Of a DNA stretch of 41,967 bases, positions 17,473-25,900 are shown piece after piece. The notes below the pieces were generated by a model. It saw nothing but the letters and a program-made list of their open reading frames with translations, did not search any database and had not been told where the DNA came from. Every line of letters starts with the position of its first letter. Position 1 is the stretch's first letter. The translations under genes were made by a program, and so were the position numbers. The DNA comes from Kordiimonadaceae bacterium (GTDB taxonomy: Bacteria; Pseudomonadota; Alphaproteobacteria; Sphingomonadales; Emcibacteraceae): positions 1-41,967 of the forward strand of contig JABJKT010000088.1 of assembly GCA_018660225.1 (NCBI GenBank). Reading direction: 5' to 3'.

Positions 17473-17919
17473 ATGAGAAAACTGATTATAATTTTCATAG
17501 CATTGTTCCCTCTAACACTATTTTGGAACGCTTCGCTGGCAGCCACTGCTGATCAAATTAAAAAAGAAGTGGCTGAGACCGAACGCGCCTTTGCCAAATC
17601 CATGGCCGACAGAGATTTTCAAGCATTTCAATCTTTTATCGCCGAAGACACAGTATTCTGGAGCGGTACTGAGGCTCAACAAGGCAAAGAAAGTGTTCTC
17701 GAGGGCTGGAAAGGTTTTTTCGAAGGACCTCATGCCCCCTTTAAATGGGAACCTGAAACAGTATTGGTTCTGGAAGAAGGAAATCTAGCCTTAAGTACCG
17801 GACCCGTTACAGGACCAGACAATATCATCAGCTCATATTTCACTTCCGTCTGGCAAAAGAATGATCAGGGCAAGTGGAAAATAATTTTTGATAAAGGCCA
17901 AAAATACTGTGCACCATAG
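17473..17919 (+). CDS. Secreted NTF2/SnoaL-like (DUF4440) protein
   Basis: A 148-residue protein with an N-terminal signal peptide (hydrophobic residues 4-22, likely cut after SLA) followed by a cone-like NTF2 fold: an N-terminal helix (ATERAFAKSMADRDFQAFQ style), FIAEDTVFWSG, and VWQKNDQGKWKIIFDKG as the final strands. DUF4440 proteins bind small ligands or act as ketosteroid-isomerase-like enzymes; function here is unknown. It follows the binding-protein gene by 24 bp with only a weak AGAG ribosome site, so it may be the last gene of the transporter operon, and it ends 6 bp from the convergent RraA-like gene. Confidence 0.8.
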   Translation: MRKLIIIFIALFPLTLFWNASLAATADQIKKEVAETERAFAKSMADRDFQAFQSFIAEDTVFWSGTEAQQGKESVLEGWKGFFEGPHAPFKWEPETVLVLEEGNLALSTGPVTGPDNIISSYFTSVWQKNDQGKWKIIFDKGQKYCAP

Positions 17920-17925
17920 TTTTGT

Positions 17926-18663
17926 TTAATAAGGATAGGCGCTTCTTAGGGTTTCGCCGGCTTCCACTTTTGCTCGCACTTCTTGTTCATACGCTAAATG
18001 TTCGGCGACACCTTCGTTGAGCTGCATTATTAATTCTTTCGGGATAACGATGACACCGTCAATATCAGCGGCAATCAGATCACCGGGATTAACCGTCACC
18101 CCGCCGCAGGTGATCGGCACATTTGCGCCAACTGGCCTAAGACCTTTAGGACCATAAGGAATGGTTGATTTGGCAAAAACGGCAAAGCCTTGTTTTTTTA
18201 TTTCTTCGATATCGCGACATCCATTATCAGTGACCGCGCCGAGCATTCCGCGCTTTGAACAGGCCAGGGTAATAATATCGCCGAACATGCTGTATATTTC
18301 ATCGGTGCCACTTTCGATTACCCAGACGGATCCTGCCGGGGCCTGATCAAGCGGATCATAAATATATTTATTGACATCCTCCATATCTTCGATCGTACCA
18401 ATTTCCCATTTACAAGTAACCGCCGGGCCGATCATGGTTTTACCGTCAGGTGTGAGCGGCTTGATATCATGGCTCATAGAATAATCCAGTTCGTTAATTC
18501 CCATTTTACTGTAAGTGGTGGCGATTAGGCTGACATTGGCACTTTTAATACCTTCCGGCAGATCGAGTGAACTCTGTGCCACCGCTGCCTGCGCGGCACT
18601 AGCGACAACTATTGCTCCACCCGCCCCTAGAAGTTCCCGTCTTGTTAAATCTTGCTTTTTCAT
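17926..18663 (-). CDS. RraA-family protein with Tat signal peptide
   Basis: A 245-residue protein. The first 30 residues are a twin-arginine signal (LTRRELLGAGGAIVVASAAQ, Arg8-Arg9, then AxA). The rest is an RraA/HMG-aldolase-like fold: GAVTDNGCRDIEEIKKQGFA provides the conserved G-x-x-x-D...RD metal/substrate motif, and CGGVTVNPGDLIAADIDGV the C-terminal hallmark. Family members are 4-hydroxy-4-methyl-2-oxoglutarate aldolases, oxaloacetate decarboxylases or regulators of RNase E; all are normally cytoplasmic, so predicted export is unusual. It is the last gene of a four-gene minus-strand unit. Confidence 0.82.
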   Translation of the reverse strand: MKKQDLTRRELLGAGGAIVVASAAQAAVAQSSLDLPEGIKSANVSLIATTYSKMGINELDYSMSHDIKPLTPDGKTMIGPAVTCKWEIGTIEDMEDVNKYIYDPLDQAPAGSVWVIESGTDEIYSMFGDIITLACSKRGMLGAVTDNGCRDIEEIKKQGFAVFAKSTIPYGPKGLRPVGANVPITCGGVTVNPGDLIAADIDGVIVIPKELIMQLNEGVAEHLAYEQEVRAKVEAGETLRSAYPY

Positions 18664-18675
18664 ATGTTTTCTCTT

Positions 18676-19551
18676 TTATTTTGTGAAATTGTTGGTGTAT
18701 TTTTTCACCCAATCCTCAATTTTCGTCATAGTAACTGGTAACAACTCAAGAACCTCAGTCATATCATGAAATTTAGGCTCCGGATTGGGATCAGTTTGTT
18801 CTTTTCGGTAAAGTTCGGCGATCCTATCACCCACCCCAGCACCAAATGCCTGATCAATAGTCGTTCCCATTTCTTCAGGTGTCATGGCACGGTAATTTAT
18901 ATCACGGTCAAGGGCGCGGCTATAAATTTCTGCAAGCTCTGGCCCGGTTGGTGTTTCAATGCCGCTGATTTCAAATCGCTCATTGGCAAGGTCATTATTT
19001 TCTATGGCCGCCACCACAAGCGAGCCAACATCATCCGAGGCCATCCAGCCCATTTTAACATGGTCAAGCACCGGGTAAGTAACCTGATCATCATTTTTAA
19101 CGGCTGATGCCGTCCACGGGCCAAGCCAGTTTTCCATATAGGTTGTCGGCTCAAAAATAACCCAATCGAGTGGAGAATTTTGCAGTTCATCCAAAATCTG
19201 CTTCTTTGGATCATTTTCATCATCCGGTATCGGGCCGCTGGCATTCCAAACGAATTTCTTTACGCCGCTGCTTACCGCCGCATAAATGGCATTGCGTCCG
19301 AACGGCACCGCATCATCATCGCTATCCAGAAAGGCCGGCACCAGAAAAGCAACTGCATCAACTCCTGCCGTTACTGATCTTAAAAAATCAGCATCATTCA
19401 TGTTGCCCTCAACTAGTTTCGCTCCCGAAATATCAGGTGCACTAGAAGCATTTCTGGTCACGACGATCGGTTGATGGCCTTTTTCGATCAGCCGCTCAAC
19501 GGTTGGGCGGGCCTGCGACCCTGTGCCACCATAAACCAGAACTTTGCTCAT
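18676..19551 (-). CDS. NmrA-like NAD(P)-binding atypical SDR
   Basis: A 291-residue Rossmann protein beginning VLVYGGTGSQARPTVERLIE, a glycine-rich dinucleotide loop (GGTGxQ) like that of NmrA, HSCARG and quinone oxidoreductase 2. The segment AVSSGVKKFVWNASG is typical of the family; the classical SDR Tyr-x-x-x-Lys is not evident, consistent with an NmrA-type sensor or an atypical reductase. The ATG touches the stop codon of the aminotransferase gene (TAAATG), and the gene precedes the RraA-like gene by 12 bp. The substrate is unknown. Confidence 0.85.
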   Translation of the reverse strand: MSKVLVYGGTGSQARPTVERLIEKGHQPIVVTRNASSAPDISGAKLVEGNMNDADFLRSVTAGVDAVAFLVPAFLDSDDDAVPFGRNAIYAAVSSGVKKFVWNASGPIPDDENDPKKQILDELQNSPLDWVIFEPTTYMENWLGPWTASAVKNDDQVTYPVLDHVKMGWMASDDVGSLVVAAIENNDLANERFEISGIETPTGPELAEIYSRALDRDINYRAMTPEEMGTTIDQAFGAGVGDRIAELYRKEQTDPNPEPKFHDMTEVLELLPVTMTKIEDWVKKYTNNFTK

Positions 19552-20688
19552 TTATGCCCCCAAAATTTCTTTAAGGGCGGCGAAGAAAGTCTGGTTTTCA
19601 TGATCAAGGCCATATGAAATTCTTGTATGATTTGGCATGCCCCACTCGGCACCGGGACGGACAAATATTTTTTGCGCCCGAAGCTCGGCCGCTATTGCAT
19701 CCGTGTACTCACCGGTTTCAGCGAGGAAGAAATTGGGTGGTCCCGCCATGTAAGAAAGGCCAAGTTTATCACATTCACTGGAATAGTAAGCCCGCGCCCG
19801 ACTTACAAAGTCGCGGGATTTCTTAACATGATCCGTATCACCAACCGATGCGGCCATTGCGCCAAAACCAGCCATATTGGTGCTGGTCGGGCCACAGCCG
19901 AAGCGGGATATTTTCTTCATCACATCAGGATGGCCAATGCCGTAACCGCATCTTAGCCCGGCCATGGCATAAATTTTTGAAAAGGTCCGCGTGACCAGTA
20001 TATTTTTATGACCGCCTTTAATCAGATCAATACCGTCCTTATCCACATCCTGAAAGTCAGTATAGGCCCCATCAACGATTAGCAGCACATGATCAGGAAG
20101 ACCGTCCGCCAGTTTATGCATATCATCAAAGCTCAGTATAGTTCCTGTCGGGTTATTGGGTGTGACCATGAAAAGAAGTCTTGTATTTTCATCAACCGCA
20201 GCAAGCAGCCGGTCGACATTATATTCGTATTTTTCCTCCTCAAGCAGATGAACCCATTTGACCTTATGGCCAAGTCTTTCCACCCGGCCCGGAACGGCGC
20301 GGTAACTTTCCCAAGTGGCAACCATATTATGATCCGGTTCCGACATGGTAATCATCGGCGCGATGTTAAGCAGCTCACCGGACCCTGCCCCCACCAATAT
20401 ATAATCTTCTTCGATATCATGATGTTCCGCGAGCAGGCTTTTGATCAAAATACTATCCGCATAACGAAATGATTTTTCAACACCCACTTTGGCCGCCTCA
20501 ATCGCTCTCTGCGAAGGGCCGATTGGATTTTCATTTCGGTTAAGAAGTGTTGCCCCATCAGGAAACCCCATTCCCCAGTCAATGTCATCGGCGGCTAGTT
20601 GCGCACTTGCGCTTGCATTAAATAATAGCGGTGAAGCGGCGGCCGCGGCAGCAGTACTACCCATAAATTTACGACGTGAAATTTTCAT
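19552..20688 (-). CDS. Class I/II aminotransferase (HisC-like fold) with Tat signal peptide
   Basis: A 378-residue PLP enzyme. Residues 2-30 form a twin-arginine signal (KISRRKFMGSTAAAAAA, then ASASA). The catalytic body resembles histidinol-phosphate-type aminotransferases: LNRNENPIGPS, NNPTG (179-182 region), the aspartate in VDGAYTDF (Asp206) and the PLP lysine in TRTFSKIYAMAGLR (Lys238). I prefer the ATG at 20688 because GGGAG lies 7 nt upstream; an ATG six bases earlier directly abuts that site. Exported transaminases are rare, since PLP is loaded in the cytoplasm, which would fit Tat export of a folded holoenzyme. The amino donor and acceptor are unknown. Confidence 0.88.
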   Translation of the reverse strand: MKISRRKFMGSTAAAAAASPLLFNASASAQLAADDIDWGMGFPDGATLLNRNENPIGPSQRAIEAAKVGVEKSFRYADSILIKSLLAEHHDIEEDYILVGAGSGELLNIAPMITMSEPDHNMVATWESYRAVPGRVERLGHKVKWVHLLEEEKYEYNVDRLLAAVDENTRLLFMVTPNNPTGTILSFDDMHKLADGLPDHVLLIVDGAYTDFQDVDKDGIDLIKGGHKNILVTRTFSKIYAMAGLRCGYGIGHPDVMKKISRFGCGPTSTNMAGFGAMAASVGDTDHVKKSRDFVSRARAYYSSECDKLGLSYMAGPPNFFLAETGEYTDAIAAELRAQKIFVRPGAEWGMPNHTRISYGLDHENQTFFAALKEILGA

Positions 20689-20690
20689 TT

Positions 20691-21731
20691 TCATTCTCCC
20701 TTTTCATTAACTTTAATTACCATTTTGCCGAAATTTTTACCGTCGAGCAAATCTATTAAGGCTTGCGGCGTGTTCTCTATACCATCCACCATATGTTCGC
20801 GGTATTTAATTTGACCAGAAGCAACCCATTCAGACATGGTTTTCACAAATTCTGCGTAATGATCCGCATAATCGTCAAAGATGATAAAACCTTGTATTTT
20901 CAATCTCTTGACAAGAACTGCATACATCAATAATGCGGTTCTGTCTGGACCTTCCGGTAATGTGGTGGCATTATAATGGGCGATCAATCCACAAACGGGC
21001 ATCCGGGCGCAGGTATTAAACAATGGCAATACGGCCTCAAACACTTTTCCGCCAATATTTTCAAAATAAATATCAACGCCGTCTGGACATGCCGCATCAA
21101 GCTGCGCTGCAAAATCGTCTGATTTATGATCAATGCAGGCATCAAAGCCAAGCACGTCAACCGCATGACGGCATTTTTCAGCACCGCCTGCGACCCCGAC
21201 AACTTTGCAACCTTTAATTTTTCCGATCTGGCCAACGGTTGCGCCAACCGGTCCGGTTGCCGCACCAACAACAATCGTTTCACCTGGCTTTGGTTTTCCG
21301 ATATCAAGCAAACCCATATAAGCGGTAAAGCCGGGCATACCGAGCACACCAAGTGCATATGATGGATTAGTGAAATCTGCGCCTAAACTTGTAAGTCCCT
21401 CGCCATCCGAAAGCGCATAATCCTGCCACCCCGTATAACTTAAAACCCAGTCACCAACAGAAAAACCATCATGCTTGCTTTCAATAACCCGGCCAACAAC
21501 GCCGCCAACCATCACATCGCCAATTTCCATAGGCTCCGCATATGACGCTGCGTCGCTCATGCGTCCGCGCATATAAGGATCAAGTGACAAATAAACTGTG
21601 CGGAGTAAAACTTGCCCCTCTCCCACACTGGGTATAGCCGTTTCTATAAGGTCAAAATTTTCAGTTGTCGGCGCACCATGCGGACGTGACGCAAGAGTAA
21701 TTTGTCGATTTATAGTTTCAGATTGAGGCAT
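20691..21731 (-). CDS. NADP-dependent MDR oxidoreductase, CurA/leukotriene B4 dehydrogenase type
   Basis: A 346-residue zinc-independent medium-chain reductase. The N-terminus (QITLASRPHGAPTTENF) and VLLRTVYLSLDPYMRGRM are hallmarks of the CurA/YncB/PTGR family; the nucleotide-binding segment VGAATGPVGATVGQIGKIKG is complete and YFENIGGKVFEAVLP is typical. Zinc-ligand cysteines are absent, as expected. Such enzymes reduce carbon-carbon double bonds of enones with NADPH. It is the first gene of a minus-strand unit and overlaps the aminotransferase start region. A TATAAT sequence precedes the gene within the 283-bp upstream gap. Confidence 0.9.
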   Translation of the reverse strand: MPQSETINRQITLASRPHGAPTTENFDLIETAIPSVGEGQVLLRTVYLSLDPYMRGRMSDAASYAEPMEIGDVMVGGVVGRVIESKHDGFSVGDWVLSYTGWQDYALSDGEGLTSLGADFTNPSYALGVLGMPGFTAYMGLLDIGKPKPGETIVVGAATGPVGATVGQIGKIKGCKVVGVAGGAEKCRHAVDVLGFDACIDHKSDDFAAQLDAACPDGVDIYFENIGGKVFEAVLPLFNTCARMPVCGLIAHYNATTLPEGPDRTALLMYAVLVKRLKIQGFIIFDDYADHYAEFVKTMSEWVASGQIKYREHMVDGIENTPQALIDLLDGKNFGKMVIKVNEKGE

Positions 21732-21837
21732 ATTCTGATTTCTTTCATTATAATTTCACATAGCTTAATAAGCGTAACGTTTATTGGCAACGAAATTCAC
21801 AAAAAGGCAGGAGTAGGGAATTATTGGAAAACCGAAC

Positions 21838-21863
21838 GACTGCTTCCGACGACATAAGCAGAC
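21838..21863. repeat. Dispersed intergenic palindromic motif, copy 1
   Basis: GACTGCTTCC...ATAAGCAGAC: a short imperfect inverted repeat (TGCTT/AAGCA) in the gap between the MDR gene and the FtsX-type permease. It resembles five other copies in the 25.4-29.1 kb region. Confidence 0.45.
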
Positions 21864-21967
21864 ACTGGAAGCTTACTAAAAACTTCGTCGCATTTAAACG
21901 ACCTTTTGTCGCAAAACTCTCGTGAAGACCTCAGAAATCATATCTAATTATACTCAAAAGCCTCTTA

Positions 21968-21985
21968 CCGTTTAAATCTAAACGG
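21968..21985. promoter_or_regulatory. Perfect inverted repeat upstream of the FtsX-type permease gene
   Basis: CCGTTTA and TAAACGG form a perfect 7-bp inverted repeat with a 4-base spacer, 30 bp before the permease start. It could be an operator or a 5'-UTR hairpin. The rest of the 283-bp gap shows no coding sequence. Confidence 0.35.
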
Positions 21986-22014
21986 ATATGGGAGAAGACA
22001 ATGGGAACTGAGGG

Positions 22015-24486
22015 ATGATACTTGCAAATTATTTGACGGCTTCGTGGCGTCATATGTCGAGACATAAACTGTTTAGCTTGATCAATGTACTTGGCCTTGC
22101 CATCGGCCTTGCTGCTGTTATTTTGATCGCTCTATTTGTGCGTGATGAACTCAGTTACGACGATTTCTGGTCCAATGCGGACAATATTTACCGCACAGAA
22201 GTCATTTTTAAATCGACGGGACGTGAAGATATGGAGTTCGTGCAGACGCCTGGCCCCGTAATTCATGCATTCAGAAAAGACTTCCCACAAATTGAACATG
22301 CCGCACGGCTTTGGCGAAATGAGCCTACTCTTATTCAAGACGGTAATATTTTCACCGATGAAATTACTCTTGTAGATCCTGAAATAATAAATATTTTTGA
22401 TTTTGAAGTCGTAGAAGGTGATCTGGAAGCTGCACTGAGAAATAACAACGGCTTGGTGTTCAATGAAACAATGGCAGAAAAATATTTCAAGGACACAAGC
22501 CCAATCGGCAAAACCATAACCATAGATCTTAACTGGTTCGTGCGCGACTACGTGGTGATGGCGGTTATCAAAGATATGCCGACCAATAGCCAGCTTGCCA
22601 TAAAATCTATGGTACTCATTGTCGAAGAAGACTGGATAGAAGTAGATTGGATTTTTCATGATTGGACTTCGTTGGGGTCGCATTTTTTTTATACTGTCCC
22701 ACCCGGAACCAAGATAGCAGAAATTAATGATCAAATGCCTGAATTTGTTGACCGCAATGTTCCCAAAAGAAGATCTGATCCCGCCTATAAAATATCGAGC
22801 GGATATTTAATCAAGTCCGTCAATATAAGAGACCTGCATCTAAAGTCGACCGGATCGGGCGAGTACCGGGTACGCGGTAGCATGACAACTGTTATCAGTT
22901 TTTCGGCTATTGCCAGCTTAATTTTGATTATAGCTCTGATAAACTTTATCAATTTAAGCACTGCCCGTGCAAGCCAGCGCGCCAAGGAAGTAAGCTTACG
23001 CAAAGTGGTTGGCGCGTCGCGAAAAGATTTGATTGTTCAGTTTTTGGGCGAGTCAATTATACTGACAATCATCGCCTTTCTGATTTCAGTTGTCATGGTT
23101 GAGCTGGCGCTGCCAATTTACAATGAAACACTCGTTAAGGAACTTAGTTTAAGTTATCAACTTAAAGATATTGTCATTTTTAGCAGCTTTGTGTTGATAG
23201 TGGGGATATTAAGTGCAATTTATCCTGCCTTGGTGCTATCCAGTTATCGGCCGGCGGAAGTTCTTAAAGCCAATAAATCTAGTGAATCCGTTGCATCAAC
23301 CAAATTAAGAATGGCCTTAGTAATTATACAGTTTTCTGTTTCAATCTCACTATTCGTGTCCTCCGCCGTCGTTTACGGCCAGACGCAATATGCGAAAAAT
23401 ATGGATCTGGGATTTAACGAAGAAAATCTTTTGGTAATCGACAGAATTTACCGTGGAAACGTCACAGAGAAACTGCCAACATTAGTTAATGAATTTAAGC
23501 GCATTCCCGGGGTGTCGAACGTGTCTTGGTCTAATTTTGTCCCTGGCCATATGAATGAAAATAATACTGCGGTCCGTAGAACCAATATGGCCCGCGAGGA
23601 TGCTTTGCCAGTGGGCGTAAGAAGGGTGGGCTACGATTTCTTTAAAACAAGTCAGACAGCACTATTAGCGGGACGTGAATTTGACATTAACCGAAACGAC
23701 GGACCGGCCGAGATTGACGATGATGATGCAGGCAAAGATAACTCGAAGGCTTCGATAATTATCAATCAGTCAACCTTACGTAATCTAGATCTAGGTAGCC
23801 CTGAAGACGCCATTGGCGTGTCAATCTTAAGAGGTGACGGCGACAGTTTGACAGAATATGAAGTCATCGGTGTCATTCCTGATCTGCACCTTGAAAGCCT
23901 CCGAAAAAGTACGCGCTCTGAAATTTATACCTTGAGATTGTCTTCAGCGGACGCAATATTTGTCCGGTTTGCAGGAGAACCACAGGCATTGGTGGAAGAA
24001 ATTGACACAATATGGACACGAGAAGCGGACGGAATTCCGCTTGAATATGAGTTTTTAACCGATGCAATTGCCGGGCAATATCAATCAGAGCAAGGCCAGA
24101 CGATCATGCTCTCTGCCTTCACTGGTTTGGCAATTTTTATTGCCTGTCTTGGTCTTTACGGCTTGGCTAGCTTCATGGTTGATCGGCGCAAAAAAGAAAT
24201 TGGCATTCGCAAGGTAATGGGAGCAAGCAGCACAAATATTGTAAGACTTATGCTTTGGCAATTTTCTAAACCAGTTATCGTAGCTAACCTGATCGCATGG
24301 CCATTTTCCTATTTTGTCATGTCCGCTTGGCTTGAAGGTTTTGTCTACCGCATTGAGAGCTTTGAAATTATCATCTACTGTTTTCTAGCAGGGATCGCAG
24401 CCCTTATACTTTCTTGGGTTACGGTAGCAAATAATACCTACCTGATTGCTATGACAAACCCGATTAAAGCGTTAAGGGATGAGTAA
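22015..24486 (+). CDS. Orphan FtsX/MacB-type ABC transporter permease
   Basis: An 823-residue inner-membrane protein with the duplicated MacB architecture: first helix at about 20-42 (INVLGLAIGLAAVILIALFV), a periplasmic core domain to ~280, an FtsX domain (~285-430, ASQRAKEVSLRKVVGASRKD), another helix and periplasmic domain, and a second FtsX domain (~695-815, VDRRKKEIGIRKVMGASS). Proteins of this class transmit mechanical force across the membrane together with a MacB-like ATPase for export or lipoprotein/antibiotic handling. No ATPase gene is adjacent; neighbours are unrelated. GGGA lies 8 nt before the ATG. Nearby repeats and unlike neighbours suggest a mobile or recently rearranged region. 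Confidence 0.88.
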   Translation: MILANYLTASWRHMSRHKLFSLINVLGLAIGLAAVILIALFVRDELSYDDFWSNADNIYRTEVIFKSTGREDMEFVQTPGPVIHAFRKDFPQIEHAARLWRNEPTLIQDGNIFTDEITLVDPEIINIFDFEVVEGDLEAALRNNNGLVFNETMAEKYFKDTSPIGKTITIDLNWFVRDYVVMAVIKDMPTNSQLAIKSMVLIVEEDWIEVDWIFHDWTSLGSHFFYTVPPGTKIAEINDQMPEFVDRNVPKRRSDPAYKISSGYLIKSVNIRDLHLKSTGSGEYRVRGSMTTVISFSAIASLILIIALINFINLSTARASQRAKEVSLRKVVGASRKDLIVQFLGESIILTIIAFLISVVMVELALPIYNETLVKELSLSYQLKDIVIFSSFVLIVGILSAIYPALVLSSYRPAEVLKANKSSESVASTKLRMALVIIQFSVSISLFVSSAVVYGQTQYAKNMDLGFNEENLLVIDRIYRGNVTEKLPTLVNEFKRIPGVSNVSWSNFVPGHMNENNTAVRRTNMAREDALPVGVRRVGYDFFKTSQTALLAGREFDINRNDGPAEIDDDDAGKDNSKASIIINQSTLRNLDLGSPEDAIGVSILRGDGDSLTEYEVIGVIPDLHLESLRKSTRSEIYTLRLSSADAIFVRFAGEPQALVEEIDTIWTREADGIPLEYEFLTDAIAGQYQSEQGQTIMLSAFTGLAIFIACLGLYGLASFMVDRRKKEIGIRKVMGASSTNIVRLMLWQFSKPVIVANLIAWPFSYFVMSAWLEGFVYRIESFEIIIYCFLAGIAALILSWVTVANNTYLIAMTNPIKALRDE

Positions 24487-24541
24487 AGTGTTGCGTTGAC
24501 CCGTTGAGATGACCACCCAAAGCGGCACTCGCGAACAATTC

Positions 24542-25342
24542 TTATGGCCTTGCTAGTAGACAACGAAAAGTAGCAATTGCACAATAACTACCATCAGCTT
24601 TACGGTACGGCGCAAGTGCCTCGGCGTGGGCCTTGATGACAGCGTCTTCGCTAGAATTATCCATCGCCCGAGCAGCAACTCCCGAAGAATTAAGCCCGCG
24701 AATACCCGTTGCCTCATCCTTATAGGCAAAGGGAGATTCTGCGTCAAAAATTTCAACGGGTGTTAAGCCTGCGTCAGTTGCAAATTTACGTAATAATGCG
24801 TCATCGGATAACGCAAAGGGGCCAGCCGCACCGGGAGGCGGGGAAGGCATTAACGGCCCTAACGCCTTAACAAGTGTGGCTGCTTCCATTCCTTCAGGAT
24901 TGCCCCAGGTCATTATAATGATAGAACCACCGGGTTTTGTGACACGCCGAGCTTCTTCGAGCGCAACAACAGGATTTCCAGCATATTGAAAAGCATTGAA
25001 GCCAGTGACAACGTCAAATGACTGGTCAGCAAAGGGGAGTTCCTCGAGATCACCGATCCTAAAATCACCATCTTTGACCCTTGATTTGGCAATTTCTAGT
25101 AACTCCTGTGCAGCATCAATGCCTGTCACTACTGCACCGCGGGAGCTCGCGATTTGAGCGGCCATTCCAGAACCGCATCCGACATCAAGATAACGTGTTC
25201 CCGGCCCGACACCCGCGCGCTCAATTGCAACCTCATATGCTGAACGCGCTGTTCCTTCTTGAATATCGGCCCAGTCTTGGGCGTGAGCTCCCCACAATTT
25301 TGCATTAATTTCTGAAGTTTTTGGTTTTAGTTGATTGTCCAT
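24542..25342 (-). CDS. Class I SAM-dependent methyltransferase
   Basis: A 266-residue Rossmann methyltransferase. Motif I is YLDVGCGSGMAAQIA, followed by the acidic residue at the end of strand 2 (VVTGIDAAQELLEIA), FRIGDLEELPFADQSFDVV (motifs post-I/II) and RRVTKPGGSIIIMTWG. This is the Methyltransf_11/25 group acting on small molecules, quinones or lipids. I start at the ATG at 25342, which has AGGAGAG 5 nt upstream, instead of an in-frame ATG eleven codons earlier lacking one. It is convergent with the FtsX-type permease gene across a 55-bp gap with no evident terminator. Substrate unknown. Confidence 0.88.
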   Translation of the reverse strand: MDNQLKPKTSEINAKLWGAHAQDWADIQEGTARSAYEVAIERAGVGPGTRYLDVGCGSGMAAQIASSRGAVVTGIDAAQELLEIAKSRVKDGDFRIGDLEELPFADQSFDVVTGFNAFQYAGNPVVALEEARRVTKPGGSIIIMTWGNPEGMEAATLVKALGPLMPSPPPGAAGPFALSDDALLRKFATDAGLTPVEIFDAESPFAYKDEATGIRGLNSSGVAARAMDNSSEDAVIKAHAEALAPYRKADGSYCAIATFRCLLARP

Positions 25343-25443
25343 TTTTCTCTCCTGGATTACTTTGTTAAAAACCAACTAAATACTTACTCTTTTAATTTAA
25401 TGTACATTAACACGTTAACCGTGCATTTCAAGTTATTTTAAAC

Positions 25444-25470
25444 GTCTACTTTTGGTCAAAAGCAGAAATT
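25444..25470. repeat. Dispersed intergenic palindromic motif, copy 2
   Basis: GTCTACTTTTGGTCAAAAGC followed by AGAAATT, upstream of the methyltransferase gene; the pattern CTTTTGG-TCAAAAG is a near-perfect dyad. Confidence 0.5.
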
Positions 25471-25563
25471 CGGTCTTGAAAAACTCAGAAACGTTAAAAG
25501 AGGTCTTAATCCAGTATCAAGCTGGAGAAAAAATTGAGAAAGTAAAATTCCAATAATTTGAAC

Positions 25564-25587
25564 GACTGCTTTCGGCCTTAACCAGAC
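25564..25587. repeat. Dispersed intergenic palindromic motif, copy 3
   Basis: GACTGCTTTCGGCCTTAACC followed by AGAC, just downstream of the small basic protein gene on the minus strand. It keeps the left arm and centre of the motif and a degenerate right arm. Confidence 0.45.
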
Positions 25588-25787
25588 CGCGCAGCACCGC
25601 GGCTAGAAGCTGCTAAGTTGGGAACGTTCTTACCGCCTCCGCCTTTGCCGCCTTTGTTTAATTGAGCGTCAAATGCACCCGTATTATGATTTTGCTCTGC
25701 GATGGCAGCGGGGATAGGGGCTACGCCCGTCTCATGTGCTCTAGCTAATCTTTTTTTCTTACGCTCACGTGCTCTGGCTTTGCTCAT
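25578..25787 (-). CDS. Small basic Gly/Ala-rich protein, unknown function
   Basis: A 69-residue protein with a very basic N-terminus (SKARARERKKKRLARAHE) and a C-terminal part rich in Gly, Lys and Ala (NKGGKGGGGK). A GAGAGGGT purine stretch precedes the ATG. Charge and low complexity suggest nucleic-acid or ribosome association, but I do not recognise the family well enough to name it. It stands alone between the methyltransferase and the PQQ dehydrogenase, all on the minus strand. A repeat copy overlaps its stop codon region. Confidence 0.6.
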   Translation of the reverse strand: MSKARARERKKKRLARAHETGVAPIPAAIAEQNHNTGAFDAQLNKGGKGGGGKNVPNLAASSRGAARSG

Positions 25788-25872
25788 TGGGCTACCCTCT
25801 CTTTTTGATTAATAAATACATTAGCCTATATTCAAAAAAAAAGGAAGAGAGGTTATGTTGAATAATCAATCG

Positions 25873-25896
25873 GTCTGCTTCTCGTCCAAAGCAAAT
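25873..25896. repeat. Dispersed intergenic palindromic motif, copy 4
   Basis: GTCTGCTTCTCGTCCAAAGC followed by AAAT, immediately downstream of the PQQ dehydrogenase stop codon. Confidence 0.45.
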
Positions 25897-25900
25897 ATAT

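Noticed and set aside
19552-20688. Aminotransferase as biosynthetic HisC
   Set aside because: It carries a Tat signal and is not near any histidine gene.
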